DNA of 64,000 nt from Hysterium pulicare CBS 123377 (GCA_000467715.1 AJFK01000199.1:115262-179261), one strand, 5' to 3'. Counted from the stretch's first letter, positions 44,819 through 58,366 are shown. The notes: generated from the sequence alone by a model not told the origin. Made by a program: numbers and translations.

Positions 44819-47800
44819 TTACTCCTCGAGATACGAAAGCTTCCTCATCTCACCAAGTCTCTGTCTCGCTTGTGCTAGGTTGTTCTCCAGTTGTAGGATT
44901 TCGACCTGTGTGAATGGGATTAGTAACAAAATCATGATGGAAATATTTGAGCGGAGACATACCTGTTGTTCCATCTGCCTGACCTTGAACTCATGATCAC
45001 TGAGTTTAGTGTAGTCAACAGCCTCATTCTCATCCCTGTTCCTCGTGGCAATGATATCTTGGACCTGCCTGACCAAGCTCCTGCACGCAGACGTAACAGC
45101 CTTCGATGCATTCTCGAGCCTATCTTGACTCTTCGACATGAAGCTAGCCTTGACTCTACTGGCAGCCACAAGCTGGGCTGTAGAGGCAGCAACATCGTTA
45201 GAGGCAACAATGAGCTGTTCAGGTGAGTTGCGGCCCGATATAACACCATCGGCTGTCTCAATGAGAGTGTTCGTCGAGTTGGCGACGGCTTTGGCGGCGG
45301 AAATAAGACCTTCCGTCCATCGGTTGTGCTTCTTGTAGAAAGCAGTCCTTGTCATGGTACCTCGGCCTTCGCGGACAATTTCTTGTTGGGAAGCGGTGGC
45401 TGCTTTGATGAGTTGGGCAATGGCGTTTGTGACCGCGATGGCGGCTTCGAGAATGGAGTCGTGGATCTTTAGCTCATACGTTGAGTATTGGTCTCTGGGC
45501 TTCTTCATCAATTTTGTCAATCGCTCTGTAGCAGCATCGATGGCATTTGCCGCGTTGATCAGTTCTCGGTCAACCAGATCGCCAATATCACCTTGAGCTT
45601 GAGTGATCTTGCTCTTAGGAGCAAAAGCGTCGGCCAGTTTAGAGAGTTTCTGCAGATTCACAAGGACCTCGCTGTTGTTGTTCAGAACAACATTGGTTTT
45701 CTGCTCCGGATCTAGATCGTAGATACGAACAGATTGAACGTTGCGGAAAAATTTGACAGTCGAGACTGCTGCTTGCCGGGCAGCATTGACCAATTGGTCA
45801 GCTTTGTTTTCATCGGAAGCAAACCTCGTAAGACCCTTTGTATTGCTGAGAACATCTGCAATGGAGCCGGAGAAAGAGTTGACAGCCTTGATGACATCTG
45901 AATTCGTGCTATTAGGTCCATCCGCAATGAAGTTGTTGAATGCAGTAGAGAACTCCATAGCACATGTGGAGGCCTTCTCGATCTGCGAAAGCACGTAAGG
46001 ACCCGAGGCGTTTTGGTTTCCTGCTTGCATCGCGGAGTCAAGTTCATACAAAGCATCATCCACGCGTTGGACTCCACTTTGCAAAACCGAGTCAATGAGA
46101 TCATTGATCTTCTGGAGGCTCTGCTGGAGGAAGTCGTCGAGTTGACCATCGATTGCGGTATCGGTCGCATTCTGGGACAGTTTGAGTTCGTTCAACTCCA
46201 ACAACGTCTGATCCATTCCGGCCTTGAAGATCTCCAACTCGTCCTCCTTCTCACGAAGTTGACGCTCAAGGTCCGAGTCACCTTCTCTATACTTCATATG
46301 GATATCGTCCAAAGCTCGAGTCTTGTTCCGCAGTGCTTCCTCAAGATCGGCAATTTCACGGTTGTGCCTGTTGAGCATGGCTGACAGCTCCGAACCCTTT
46401 CCACGCTCAGCGTTCTCAGCTTTCTCAAGAGCAAAGCGCAGTTCGCGTTTCAGCTTCTCAAGTTCTTCGCGATGACCGCCAGTGCTTCGGTCCTTCTCTA
46501 AGAGAGCTCGGTCTCGCTCACGAATCATATCAGCAAGCTCCAGATTCTTGGTCTTCAATTCTCTGGCTAGTTTCTCACGAGCATCCATAGCCTCCTGTGC
46601 GGAATTGGCTTTGAGTTGCACGGTTTTGAATTTCTGGAGAAGTTGAAGGTGTTCGTGTCGCAGCTGGGAATATAACTTGGCAAGAGCTTCGTACTTCGTT
46701 CTCCATGTATTGAGTTGTTCTTGAAGGGCCCTAATCTGGTCATCTCTTGAGCCCATTTGTTGTTGGAAGTTTTGGTTCATTTGGTTGATTTCCTGTTCCA
46801 GCGCCTTCATCCGCTGATCATATTGCTGCAACATCAATTGATCATGTTCATACTGCGCCCTAGCATTGAGGTTTTCGCGTTCAAGTTCAGCAAGTCGACC
46901 CTGGGTTTGCTGCTGATATTGTTCGCGCATCAGCTGTTCTTGAGCCATGCGCGCTTGCTCAGCCTGGAGTCGCTGTTGCTCTTCAAAATCTCTCTGTGCT
47001 CGCATAGCGGCCTCCTGTTGTTGGCGTTGCGATGCTTCCCACTGTTCTTGCAGTCTACGCTGCTCTTCGGCATACTCGTCTTGTTGTCTTTTCTGTTCGT
47101 TCTTCCAGAATTCATTAATTGGCTCCGGGTCCACAGATGGCGCTCGGGGTGCTGGGGGCAGCTCTTCCTGTTTAGGGCGCGCAGGAAGGGCTGGTCGACT
47201 TTCATCCTCCTCAGATAGTAGATTGGGAGGGTCTTGAGGTAGTTTAGGTACGGTGATCAAACTTGTGAGATATCTAAGATTGGAGCATTCGTAATAAAAC
47301 TTCACTAGGCGGTAATGCTGAGCATCGTATCGGCCTCGTAGAGGAGAAAGAGCCTCGTCGTCCCCAAGCGCTGTGTGCGTCAGCATGTCTTGATGGTGCA
47401 GGAACTCTATAGACTTACTTGTGTGCATGGCTCGTAACATGCTCGTGATAAATTTGTAGATCCCATAACTCTCTTGAACCAATGGCACCAATGCGGAGAT
47501 TCGGCATTCATTGTTAGCGCCACTTCGGAAGTGCGAGAAGATGAGCTTCTGGAAAGAGTCAATCTGATCCTGTAAGGTCATCAAGTCTGATATCGTCTCG
47601 TAACTGCTCTAGGTTAGCCAATGGGTGTAGAGTACATAAGCCGGTTCTTTACCCTTCATTTGGGTCATTGATTGATTTGAGACTGATGTACTCTTCGTAT
47701 TCGAAAGTTCCTAACCAATCTTAGCAATCGTCAATTCCTGCAAACGAGATAGGCATACCATTGAACTCCGGATGTTGCCGATGGAATGCCAACTTGGCAA

Positions 47801-48456
47801 GGAGAAAGTATATATACTCCGAGATGAGCGGCCCATAGCCTGCCTAATTTCAGTGCTGTCTCCAACAAAGTTCTATTATACAGCCGTACCTCGCAATCCT
47901 TCTCCGGCAGCAACTCCTCGAGTGAGACTCTCTAGCCAACTGGTATTCGCTTGTGCTTCCTTGAGGGCGATGGGATGCCCTTCCTGCAAGACTTTGTGTA
48001 TGGTAATTAGGGCTTTAAAGGTTTGGACTTCGTCTGCTAGAATTGGTTGCCTATGCAGCTTGTGTCTCAGTATGTATAGCAGTAATGTCGATTCGGAAGC
48101 CGCGGCTTACACCTTCATGCCCCCCCAAAAGGACTGTGAGGATTTATGGTCCCATGTGTATACAATACAGCTCCGAACATGTTTTCCTGACCTAGTGTAA
48201 GCTTGGTTCCAATTCCATGAGGCTTTGAATATTGCATACGTTTCGGTGCTGTTTCATCTGTATTTAAAGTATCAGCAGGCAGCCGTTTGAGGATAGAGGG
48301 GAAAACATACCGATGCTCGTTGCTTTGCGAATGTTGATGGCTAACTCCGACTCCTGTCTGTCTGGAGATCAGCGAAGCTGTACAGAGGAATTTGGGAGGC
48401 CATGTGTGCACTTACTTTCCCATATCGACGTTGCGCGAGGATCCGTACAGTGCCAT
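44819..48456 (-). CDS. sla2: SLA2/HIP1R endocytic actin adaptor
   Basis: Ten exons (48456-48416, 48357-48311, 48257-48240, 48186-48111, 48050-47890, 47839-47759, 47710-47653, 47603-47419, 47370-44963, 44905-44819) give 1053 aa, the usual family length. The ANTH domain occupies about 15-290 (INIRKATSIDETAPKRKHV, SCIVYTWDHKSSQSFW, LISEYIYFLLAKLAFHRQHP). It binds PI(4,5)P2 and links clathrin coats to actin. A long Gln/Glu/Arg-rich coiled coil follows (about 340-650). The C-terminal I/LWEQ talin-like domain (about 800-1000) binds F-actin and ends in EILQLENNLAQARQRLGEM. Introns of 48 nt (47418-47371) and 57 nt (44962-44906) are stop-free and in frame, so an uncut ORF hides them; family alignment and a TACTAAT branch site support splicing. 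SLA2 classically borders the mating-type locus, but no MAT gene lies here. Confidence 0.92.
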
Positions 48457-49094
48457 GTCGAGGGCGGTTCCCTTCGCAAAAGGTGGGCTATTGGGTTCGT
48501 GTCAAAATATAGACAACAGTGAAGGCAGAACTAGAAAGAATGACGTCGTCTCCTCCGAGAAAGAAAATGTTAGAAGCTCTGCAAGGCTTGGGGTGGTGAT
48601 GTGTTGTAGCATGTGTTGGCGTGGAGCTTGAGCAATTGCTCCGGCCAACGCGCCAAACGGCTTGGCTTGGCAAAACGTACGTAGGGCAGGATGACGAAGC
48701 TGCCCGCCACTCGACACCTACTCACACAGACACATTTCGAGGTTGCCTGACTTTCCTGCATTCGAATAAAGTCTGTCACTATGCCCAAATGTCCACAGCG
48801 GATAATAGTGGTGGTGTTGCAGGGCTAGGGAATCTCTCAAGACCCTCGTGCTTGCATGAACTTTCCCCGGAGGCGCTAAAGCAAAGCTCACAGCACCACT
48901 AGCATTCTCAAAACGGTCGCATACATACAGAGAGAATGCCTGCCGTTGCTACATTGCCGATTGGCTGCAGCTTGCATCCTCCAAGCTCTCATGATCCCAT
49001 CGTCAACGCCATGTAAATGCCCAAATATGCCATACAACGCTCCATGTGCAGTACATAACCAAAAAGCAACCATCCGGCCCTTACAGTTGACATG
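48457..49094. promoter_or_regulatory. SLA2 upstream region and SLU7 3' flank
   Basis: This 638-bp gap contains the likely SLA2 promoter and leader plus the 3' region of SLU7, both on the minus strand. ORFs across it on both strands have no recognisable content. Confidence 0.35.
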
Positions 49095-50537
49095 TCACCG
49101 AACGGCCTCATCTTTCCCCAAATAAGCGGCCATCGGATCGTTTGCCATCGTTCTCTTCTTTCGATACTCATCCATCTCTTCTTCAGTAATACCGCTTGTC
49201 ATTTCTTGCAAGGTTCTCTTTCTGCTGGAGGCATCCGTCTTTGCCTTTTGGTCTTTGTGCACGGCATTGGGCACATGTTCCTCGAGAGCCTCCTCTTCTC
49301 TCCAGGCCACCTGTTTCGGGACTTCATCCATATCGGCTGCAGTGCGCAATCGGTCGGCTTGCTCAAAAGCCTTCTTGCCTTCTTCGCCTGTACAGTAACT
49401 ATTCTTGACAGTGGAATGGCAGCATACATAGCCCCATTTGAAATCCGACCACCAGCTTCCCCAGACTGACTTGTGATTGTGGAGGAGAATGTCCTCGGGG
49501 TATTTTGACTTGGCTTTGATTTTAGGTGCTCCCTTGATGCCACCACGCTCATCGTATTCAACGTATCGTTCGGATTCGGTGACAGCAGCCTTCTTAAGAG
49601 AATCATCCTTGAAATTCTCTTGATCCCCATACTTTTCGGCGAGAGCTTTCCTCTGGGCCGCTTTCCGAGCTTCAGCTTCTTGTAGCTCCTTCTTCCGGGA
49701 ATACTCTCCAGAGGTCGGGTTTGCCTGTAAATGTAGTTTGTTTCTGTCACCCCTCTCCTGGGACTCCCAGGCATAGCGTTGTGCCTTCTCAAACTCGGCC
49801 GCATCTCCAGATGCTTTCATGAAGCCCTCCTCGGCTACCAAAGCTGCTGCATTATCAGCCGTTGCCCCGCTATCGACCATTGATCGTGTCTTAGGATCAT
49901 ATTTCGCAGAATCCAGATCTAGATTGAGCAGATACTTGGCTGTGTCTTCTCGTAATCGCAGGTTTCGGGTTGAAGTGGCCTGTTTTCTGCCCATGTCCGT
50001 TTCTTCCTCATACTTTACACCTTCGTCGCCGGCATCTTCATCATCTTCCAGCATTTTGCCTTCGCCGTTTGCAGACTCCTTTGCCTTCTTTTTCAATTCT
50101 TCGAGCTCATTATATTCCTCCACTACGGCATCATATTCTATAGCATCGTATCCATTCCAACGGTCACGTTTCGCATCCCAGCCTAACTGTACGTCTTCCA
50201 CAACTTCATCTGCCTGAATATTTCTGCCTGTCCACTTTGCGCCGGCCTTCCGAGGCCTACTTAGACAATCTTTTGCTTTGTGTGTCATTGCTCCGCAGTT
50301 TTCACATGCGCCTTTGCGAAATTTGGTGGCGGCCGGACCAAGCTTGCGGCCTCTATCGTACCACTTGGAATCGGCCTCCTGTTTCTGCAGACGTTGATGC
50401 TCGAGGTAATCGCTTGTGGGTTCCGAAGAGTCATCAACATAGAAGGGTTTCTTGGAGATGAAGGAGGGTATGTATTCGTTGCGCTCCTTGTTAGCAGCGG
50501 AGACATCCGCTGGCTTGCGCGGCTGAGCTGGAGGCAT
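49095..50537 (-). CDS. slu7: pre-mRNA splicing factor SLU7
   Basis: This is an intronless 480-aa ORF that begins [12 protein letters not shown]. Conserved SLU7 segments run in order: [35 protein letters not shown], a CCHC zinc knuckle [14 protein letters not shown] at about 78-91, [30 protein letters not shown], and near the C-terminus [15 protein letters not shown] with [19 protein letters not shown]7 acts at the second catalytic step of splicing, docking the 3' splice site in the spliceosome in the nucleus. The acidic middle ([16 protein letters not shown]) is typical. The ATG context is good. It is divergent from REV3 and shares a promoter of about 300 bp with it. Confidence 0.93.
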   Translation of the reverse strand: MPPAQPRKPADVSAANKERNEYIPSFISKKPFYVDDSSEPTSDYLEHQRLQKQEADSKWYDRGRKLGPAATKFRKGACENCGAMTHKAKDCLSRPRKAGAKWTGRNIQADEVVEDVQLGWDAKRDRWNGYDAIEYDAVVEEYNELEELKKKAKESANGEGKMLEDDEDAGDEGVKYEEETDMGRKQATSTRNLRLREDTAKYLLNLDLDSAKYDPKTRSMVDSGATADNAAALVAEEGFMKASGDAAEFEKAQRYAWESQERGDRNKLHLQANPTSGEYSRKKELQEAEARKAAQRKALAEKYGDQENFKDDSLKKAAVTESERYVEYDERGGIKGAPKIKAKSKYPEDILLHNHKSVWGSWWSDFKWGYVCCHSTVKNSYCTGEEGKKAFEQADRLRTAADMDEVPKQVAWREEEALEEHVPNAVHKDQKAKTDASSRKRTLQEMTSGITEEEMDEYRKKRTMANDPMAAYLGKDEAVR

Positions 50538-50842
50538 GATTGGAAACCTTTTTGATACCAGAGTCTTCGAATGCAGTAGTAATTAAGAGGTGAGTTCTTG
50601 ATGCTTGGTGAAAGTCGGAGGTAACAGCCGATGGCGTTCTCGCAGGGCTGAGGTCTTGGCGAGGACCCCCGTGAAATCGCGTTTCAAACGCTCCCCGCCG
50701 CCTTTGTTTTGTAATGACGCGCCGACGTTCACTCAACGAAAGAAGGTAGCTCATCCCTACCTTCCAACTCCATAAATATACTTAGCAACAACATGTGGCA
50801 TCTTATTCCAACATTTCTTATCCCCCATTGGCCGGGTTCTTA
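50538..50842. promoter_or_regulatory. SLU7/REV3 divergent promoter
   Basis: This 305-bp region lies between the start codons of SLU7 (minus) and REV3 (plus). No coding content is supported; the REV3 frame is open upstream of the chosen ATG but only from a GTG. Confidence 0.4.
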
Positions 50843-53800
50843 ATGGATACTTTTCGATTTCGCTTGAACTGCGTCGACCATTATCAATCTTTTCCCACTG
50901 AGCTCGATCCCCAGCTTCGCCGTGGGTCGGCGCCCTCGCAAAGACAAAATGCGCCTCCAGTTCCGGTCATTAGAGTCTTTGGGGCTACGGAGACCGGTCA
51001 GAAAGTGTGTGCTCATATCCATGGAGCACTACCCTATTTGTATTTAGAGTATAATGGTAGCTTAGAGAAGGGAGCTGGTAAGCCATCCTTCTGAATGTTA
51101 ATAACAATATCATAAGCTAAATATATGAAGTAAGTTCCCATATCCACCAACTCCGCGCCTCAATCGACCATGCCCTTGCTGTCAGTTATAGGAAGAATGC
51201 CTACGATGGGAAGGCCATCTTCGTTGGGCACATTACTCTCATAAAGGGTGTACCTTTCTATGGATATCATGTTGGATATAAGTTCTTTCTGAAAGTATAT
51301 ATGCTCAATCCATCGCATATGACACGATTAGCGGACTTGTTGGTCCAGGGCGCAATAATGAACAAGGTTCTTCAGCCCTACGAAAGTCATTTGCAATACT
51401 TGCTCCAATGGATGTGCGATTATAACCTTTACGGTTGTGCTTATATCGACTGCTCGAAAGTCAAGTTTCGTGGACCCGTTCCGGATTATCTGGAGACAGA
51501 TAGCACCGTCCACAGATGGCATGATAGGTCTATCCCCAAGCACTTTATATCCGATGAGGATCAGTTTCCACGCCAAAGCCACTGCACCATTGAGGTGGAT
51601 GTTTGCGTTCAAGATATCTTGAATCGGAAAGAGGTATCGCACCGTCCTATTCATCACAATTTCGTCGAGCGCTTCGCCGATCTGGGCCCGGACGGCAAAT
51701 TTGTACCGTCCATGGCCGGACTCTGGAAAGATGAAACTAGACGTCGTAAACGACGTATGGGACTTTCGAATCCATCGAGCAGCCCATTCCCTCCAGAAGT
51801 TTTAGTTTCTATGTCAGCTGATCCTAGAAATATCGAGAAGGGTGGCTGGATACATGAAGAGGAGTATAGAGAACTCGTAGAAGAGCTGATCCAAGAGGAG
51901 AAAGGGAAGGTGCGGCAGTCCACCGTCGACTTCGATACCTTTATCGAATCCGCTGGTCAGGGAGACGATATCAAGACTGCGCTGGAAAGTATAGAGGATC
52001 TCTTCCCAGGAAACCTACAGGTACTTGATGCTCTGTCAAACGATGGCCTTGATGAGAACAAGGAAGTTCTGGATCTCCAAGGCAATGCAGGTTTAAACGA
52101 GAATCCCGAAGTCTCTGGACAAGCCACTGGGCTTGAAGCGCAAGATCTGGATGGATTCTTTGACGATGAGACCGAGATTCAGAATGGGATCATTGAAGAA
52201 GACTACTCGAAAGACCCTGAGCATCTCGATTTGCATCTTGAACATGAACCCACAGGACCGCTAGACGATGCCCTCGGTAATTCTGACTCTAGAGTAGAGC
52301 TAGAAGGCCCTAGGGATGATAGCCTTGCTTCGGGGGGTGGTGGCCTGCAGAGCGACTCTGATAGTGCAGTGTCCAAAAAGCGTGGCCCTATCTCAACGAC
52401 TAACAGTCCAAATAAGCGTGTAAAGCTATCAGTCACGACTCAACTTCCGCAGACTGAGCCCATGCTTAAGAGCAGCCGCAATCAAGCTCGGAAAGCGGCT
52501 GAGAAACGTGTCGCATTTCAAGATGCCCGTGGTAAAAACGATGACTCTGATGAGATTATCACCCCCTCGCAGAAAAGCACAGACGACGGTGTACCTCGTG
52601 CAAGCCAGTCCTCACAGAGTAGTATCAAGGCGCACGGCTTGTCTGGCGCTTCCACACATTTCTTTCCCGTTGTCAAGAATCCGAACGCGCCTGACACCAT
52701 CCTACGTTTAAGCCAGACAGCATACTCCAACTCTCAAGAAACTCCGAAAACCCCTGCATCGAAGGGGGTCACATTTGATTCCTCGAAGGACTCGCCAAGA
52801 ACTCCATGGAGCATACTCAAAACGTCTCCAATTAATGGAAGTAATAGCAGCCCAGCCGCTTCAATGGAAGCCCGCTCTGTAGTCGCCCAGCTCGCGAATT
52901 GCCTTGGTGTACCATCTGATGCGAAAACCCTTTACTATGGCCAGCTACCCCCATCCGCTGAGATGATTGAAGCCACGATGATAGAGGCAGGCGTACCCCC
53001 AATAATCTATCAAGACGCCTACTACAGCGATGAGGTCGATGTGCCTGAGAGGGCACGAGAATATGCCGGTAGGGAATTCAAATTAGAAAGCATCACAACA
53101 CCTTATCTCCCAGCCTTTGACCTTACAGGTCTGTCATTGGCGACTTTTGGAGAACATCCCCCTATTGTTCTAGACAGGGCTAAAGAAGACGCTTTACATC
53201 GGAAGAGACGACAGAGATGCAGTCTGCGTCATTGGGAGATAGCTACAGCGCCGCCCTTGGCCTCTGAAGTCGAAGAATGGGTATTGTCAGAAGAAAAGCA
53301 AGTGCCACTTGTATCAGAAGAAAGCAAAGCCAAACCGGGACATCAACCGAAACCGCAACATAAAACACTGTCGCAAATTGATGGACCGACCCAGAAGAAT
53401 AAGCATGGGTTCAAGTACTCCCAGAAGCAAAAGTCGACCAGCGTGAAACACGAGACTCAGTACATGAGCATTATGAGTCTCGAAGTCCACGTCAATTCTC
53501 GGGGTACCTTCGCTCCCGATCCAGCCGAGGATGAAATTGCTTGTGTATTCTGGTGCATACAAGCCGAGGATGATGAATCCAATGCCAACGGTCTCCGAGT
53601 CGGCATTGTCACTCTTTCAGACGAACATGGCATTGCGAAGAGCATAGCCAAGCAAACCTCTGTGGAAGCCGAGTATGAAGAGGACGAGCTTGATCTTATC
53701 AACAGAATGGTAGATATCGTACGCGAGTTCGACCCAGATATCTTGACCGGATACGAAGTCCATAATGGCTCCTGGGGCTATTTGATAGAGCGTGCCCGCA

Positions 53801-56091
53801 TGAAATACGAATACAATCTTTGCGACGAGTTTTCAAGAATGAAATCGCAGTCTCATGGCCGATTCGGGAAGGAAGCTGACCGTTGGGGTTTCACGCATAC
53901 CTCCACCATCCAAGTTACTGGCCGTCATATGATCAACATTTGGCGTGCTATGCGTGGGGAACTGAATCTGCTCCAGTACACGATGGAAAACGTTGTGTTT
54001 CATCTTCTCCACAAGCGCATACCTCACTATCCTTTTCAGGATCTCACAGCGTGGTACATGAGCTCAAAGCCTCGAGACTTAGCCAAGGTACTCGATTACT
54101 TCCTTTCGCGAGTCCAGTTGAACCTTGAGATTTTGGAAGTTAATGAGATCGTTCCTCGAACAAGTGAGCAAGCACGCCTGCTTGGAGTTGATTTCTTCTC
54201 CGTTATCTCTCGCGGCTCTCAATTTAAAGTCGAGTCCACCATGTTTCGAATCGCAAAACCTGAAAACTTCATCCTCGTATCTCCGAGCAGAAAACAGGTC
54301 GGCCAGCAGAATGCTCTGGAATGCTTACCATTGGTCATGGAGCCTCAAAGTGCCTTCTACACCAGCCCTCTTTTGGTGTTGGACTTTCAATCCCTCTATC
54401 CGAGCGTCATGATTGCCTACAACTACTGCTATTCCACTTGCCTTGGCCGAATCGTGAGTTGGAGAGGACGCAACAAGATGGGCTTCATGGACTTTAAGCG
54501 TGAACCTCAACTTCTAGAACTCGTCAAAGACTATATCAATATCGCACCAAATGGCATGATGTACGTTAAACCGGAGATGCGAAAGTCATTGCTGGCTAAA
54601 ATGCTCGGAGAGATTCTCGAAACACGTGTCATGGTTAAGAGTGGTATGAAGGTGGACAAAGATGATAAGACCTTGCAACAGCTTCTACACAACAGACAGT
54701 TGGCGCTCAAACTCCTGGCGAACGTTACATACGGTTACACTTCCGCCTCGTTTTCTGGGCGTATGCCTTGCTCTGAGATTGCCGACAGCATCGTCCAGAC
54801 AGGCCGCGAGACTTTAGAGAAGGCGATTGCTCTTATCCATTCCGTCGAACGATGGGGAGCGGAAGTCGTGTATGGTGACACGGATTCCCTTTTTGTATAT
54901 TTGAAAGGACGTACACGAGACCAAGCATTCGCTATCGGCGAAGAAATAGCCAAGGCAGTCACAGATGCCAACCCACGTCCAGTAAAGCTTAAATTCGAAA
55001 AGGTCTACCACCCATGCGTACTCCTGGCGAAAAAGAGATATGTCGGCTTCAAGTATGAATCCCGATCTCAAAAGGAACCAGATTTTGATGCCAAAGGCAT
55101 TGAAACCGTCCGCCGAGACGGAACTCCAGCAGAGCAGAAGATTGAAGAAACTGCACTCAAACTTCTGTTTCGTACCTCCGATCTATCTGAAGTCAAGAGG
55201 TACTTCCAAAGCCAGTGCACAAAGATCATGTCTGGTCGTATCAGCATCCAAGACTTCCTCTTTGCCAAAGAAGTCAAGCTCGGCACCTACTCTGACAGAG
55301 GACCGCCACCTCCAGGTGCCCTCATCGCTACAAAGCGTATGCTATCGGATCCACGCACGGAACCTCAATATGGAGAGCGCGTTCCTTATGTCGTTATTAC
55401 CGGCGCACCGGGCGCTCGTCTGATCGACCGCTGCGTGAGCCCAGAGACTCTTCTCCAAAACGACCACATCGAACTAGACGCCGAATACTATATCTCGAAA
55501 AACCTCATCCCGCCTCTCGAGCGCATCTTTAACCTCGTTGGTGCAAATGTAAGGCAATGGTATGACGAAATGCCCAAGGTCCAACGTATCCGCAACATCA
55601 CAGTTCCCTTGACCAAACTAGAAGCTGGCAACGGCAACGCGCTCGTGGCACCTGGTGCTCAACCTACCGGACTAAGGAAAACACTTGAAAGCTACATGAA
55701 GAGTTCAGCCTGCATAGTCTGCCGTGCCAAACTCCCTCCTCTTCCCCCTGGCGGTGGAGATCTCGACACTGTAGCCATACTCCCCCTCTGCAGCACTTGC
55801 CTCTCGCGTCCTGCAAGGACTCTGCTTACTCTCCGTACTCGTCTACACGATAGTGAACAGAGGGCCAAACAAGTTGACTTGGTTTGTCGAAGTTGTGCTG
55901 GACTGGCGTTCGGAGAGGAGATTAAGTGCGATAGTAGGGATTGCCCTGTCTTCTATACTCGAACTAGGGAGAGGGCGAAGTTGGCGGGTTTGAGAGAGGG
56001 GGTTGGGAGGGTTGTTGAGGCTTTGGAGGTGGAGCATGAGGTGGAGGGAGAGTCGAGAAAGGCGGATTTGCGAGAGGCGTTGGATTGGTAG
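50843..56091 (+). CDS. rev3: DNA polymerase zeta catalytic subunit REV3
   Basis: Exon 1 (50843-51077) and exon 2 (51131-56091) joined across a 53-nt intron give 1731 aa. The ATG at 50843 gives MDTFRFRLNCVDHYQSFPTE, the family's usual N-terminus. The N-terminal B-family region includes GQKVCAHIHGALPYLYLEY and SHLQYLLQWMCDYNLYGCAY. An acidic, poorly conserved spacer runs from about 300 to 800. The exonuclease-like region holds FDPDILTGYEVHNGSWGY. Polymerase motif A is FQSLYPSVMIAYN (about 1160), motif B KLLANVTYGYTSASFSGRMPC-like (about 1275), and motif C YGDTDSLF (about 1326). The tail has two metal-binding clusters: CysA from about 1606 (CIVC...CSTC) and CysB from about 1664 (CRSC...CDSRDC), the latter expected to hold an Fe-S cluster and bind accessory subunits. 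It performs mutagenic translesion synthesis. Confidence 0.95.
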
Positions 56092-58366
56092 AAATTTGGA
56101 TGGTCGGGTTTGGATTTTGTCTCATAAATCGTGGGATGTTATGCAATGTGAGCTTGGGGGTGTTAAATTATCGCGGTTTATTATTCATGCGCTTGGTGTA
56201 AGTCTCAATGGTGTTAGTCAGGATCGACTCAATTAAGAGATGGAACGGAGAGTCTCCCCAGAAGGGAGGTGATTGAGCATTAGTACCTACGGTATACTAG
56301 GAGAGTTTTCCTCTTCCTTCCATTGCTATTTTAGTACCCACATTATTCGTGAGATTAGGTATACGAGGCTCTTTTTGAGCAATTCGACATTTCGCGGCTG
56401 GTGGATCCATTGCATCTATTTTTGAATGCGCTTTTTGGTTCACATGGAAGGATCAGGAAGGCGGGCTGTCGTGCATAGCTGGCGCAGCCCTGGCCGGTCC
56501 TTGTCAACGTATCCGCAGTCCTTCTACCAAGATGATTTGGCAAGGAGAAGCAAGAATTCACACTCTGCTACTCGCTGTATTCATTGAGAATTTGGACTTC
56601 TACTGCGGATCGAAGCTGCATTGCAACTGCAACGACCGTATCACGTTGGCTTGACGTGATCTGTGATTGTGATGGCGCACTCGTCCGTTAATGGTCGATT
56701 CATGCAGGTGCTTTGTATTGCAGGTTGCGACCGGCCATGATGCACTCCACAGTGATGTTAGATTTGGTCATATACAGCGTAGCCGCAAACAGCTCAGATG
56801 CCAGCCTTCGTTGCCGGGACGCGCCATGCTCGATCCATAATTGGCCCACTTTCGAAATGTGCGGCGAGCGGTGGTGACAGCCTGAGGCACCGTGATGGGT
56901 AAAGACGGTCCAATGCACGGTCGCTTGAGCCAGCCGTCGAATTCACGAAGAAATCAAATAGAAGGCACTAGGAAAGCTGTGCTGGTGCCGATCAAGAAGG
57001 TCCACGGCTATCTCTTGCTGCATCAGGCATTGTTGAGGTACGATGGCGAGACAGCATCACAACCAGATGGCAACTTCCCCGTCCGACAAGTGCCCGGCTA
57101 CTGGTGGCGACCTCCGCGGGGCCATACTTTTTGGTGCACAAGTGCATCTCTCCATCGAAGACGCACCGAAGGATTATGGAAGCTTCTATCTCAGCTCGGA
57201 CCATCTTCACGAGAACAGATTTTGTGTTGATAACGCTTTCGCCGCGTGTGCCTCCGTGGGTGGCGCGGGTTAGAGGCACGACACTGTGCAACATGGCGTA
57301 ATAGCCGTTGTCTGATAGGCTCTAAGGCTAACATTGCGCTAAATTGATTACTTGTAGCGGCCGATGAGCAAGCCTCAAGCGATCGCCGCTACGGCTACGG
57401 CAGAAAGTCTTAACTCGAGTTGCCACTTGTTGGATAATTTGCAACGTGAACCCCCTCTCTTGTACATGCCCAAAACGTAGAGTGCCTCGCGACATTCACA
57501 CCTGCTTCTCTACCCACCACCGATGGCTTAGGAGGCGGACGCAGTACCTAACCTCAGTCGACTGTTTCTGCACTTCTTTACTTGGAGCTCGGCGAAAGCT
57601 TGGGCCAGGAACGAACGAAGGAACCCTCACGCCGCTTGCATCCTGGTTAAAATCGGCTTACCCGATACCTCGGCGCTGGCCATGTATCTTGCCGCATGGA
57701 GAAGGTAGATGGCCACAAATTCACATTCGCAACCTACCTAGGCGACGCCGTCACGGAAGTACTGTGTAACAGGCCTAACTTCCACGACAATTGGACCCAC
57801 GTCTCTTTACTTTCGAGGATGCTGTTCAGTAATGTCGAGGATCACGGCTCCACACGCGATTGGCAGGCTTCCCAGAACAGCTTGTGAGGTGTTATAGATA
57901 AGGCAATTGGTGTGCGGTGATTGATTCGATGCAGATTGCCTCTCCAATCACGCCGCACCGTTGTATTCGGGTGACGGCACCGGGATGGCGCTGGTGGGTG
58001 CAAAGGCAACACCAAGCCTTATCGAGCTGCTTTCCCCGGATGGTCGATGCTTGAGCCCCTGGAGCTTGCTGATTTGCCGCGGCGTCTTGTCGCGTTGCCC
58101 GCCGCTGACCTGGTGGCTGGAAGAATCCATTCGACCCAATGAAGGCGTGTTGTTCGTACCATCATCATTATCTACCTTCCGATTCTGCTGTCGCGGCGTC
58201 TGATAAGGGTTTGGGGTTACATGCGCACTAGACCGAGACCCCTCCATGAGTATAATGACCACTATATTAATTCATCTCCCACGCCCCTTACAAAAGAGAC
58301 TCCCCAGGCACAGTTCGTTTTATCCCTTCAACAGCACCCTCAACATATCTTCATTGTCTGCCCAAC
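56092..58366. other. gene-poor stretch with possible remnants
   Basis: No complete gene is supported in this 2.3-kb region. Protein-like fragments appear in changing plus frames, for example GAILFGAQVHLSIEDAPKDY near 57120 and GHKFTFATYLGDAVTEVLCN near 57710, each ending at stops. They may be decayed exons of one lost gene. The last 150 bases are the leader of the peptide transporter. Confidence 0.3.

Noticed and set aside
46757-47237. Plus-strand ORFs of up to 153 codons, Leu/Phe- or Cys/Ser-rich, opposite SLA2
   Set aside because: They are antisense reflections of the Gln/Glu/Arg-rich coiled coil and have no independent support.
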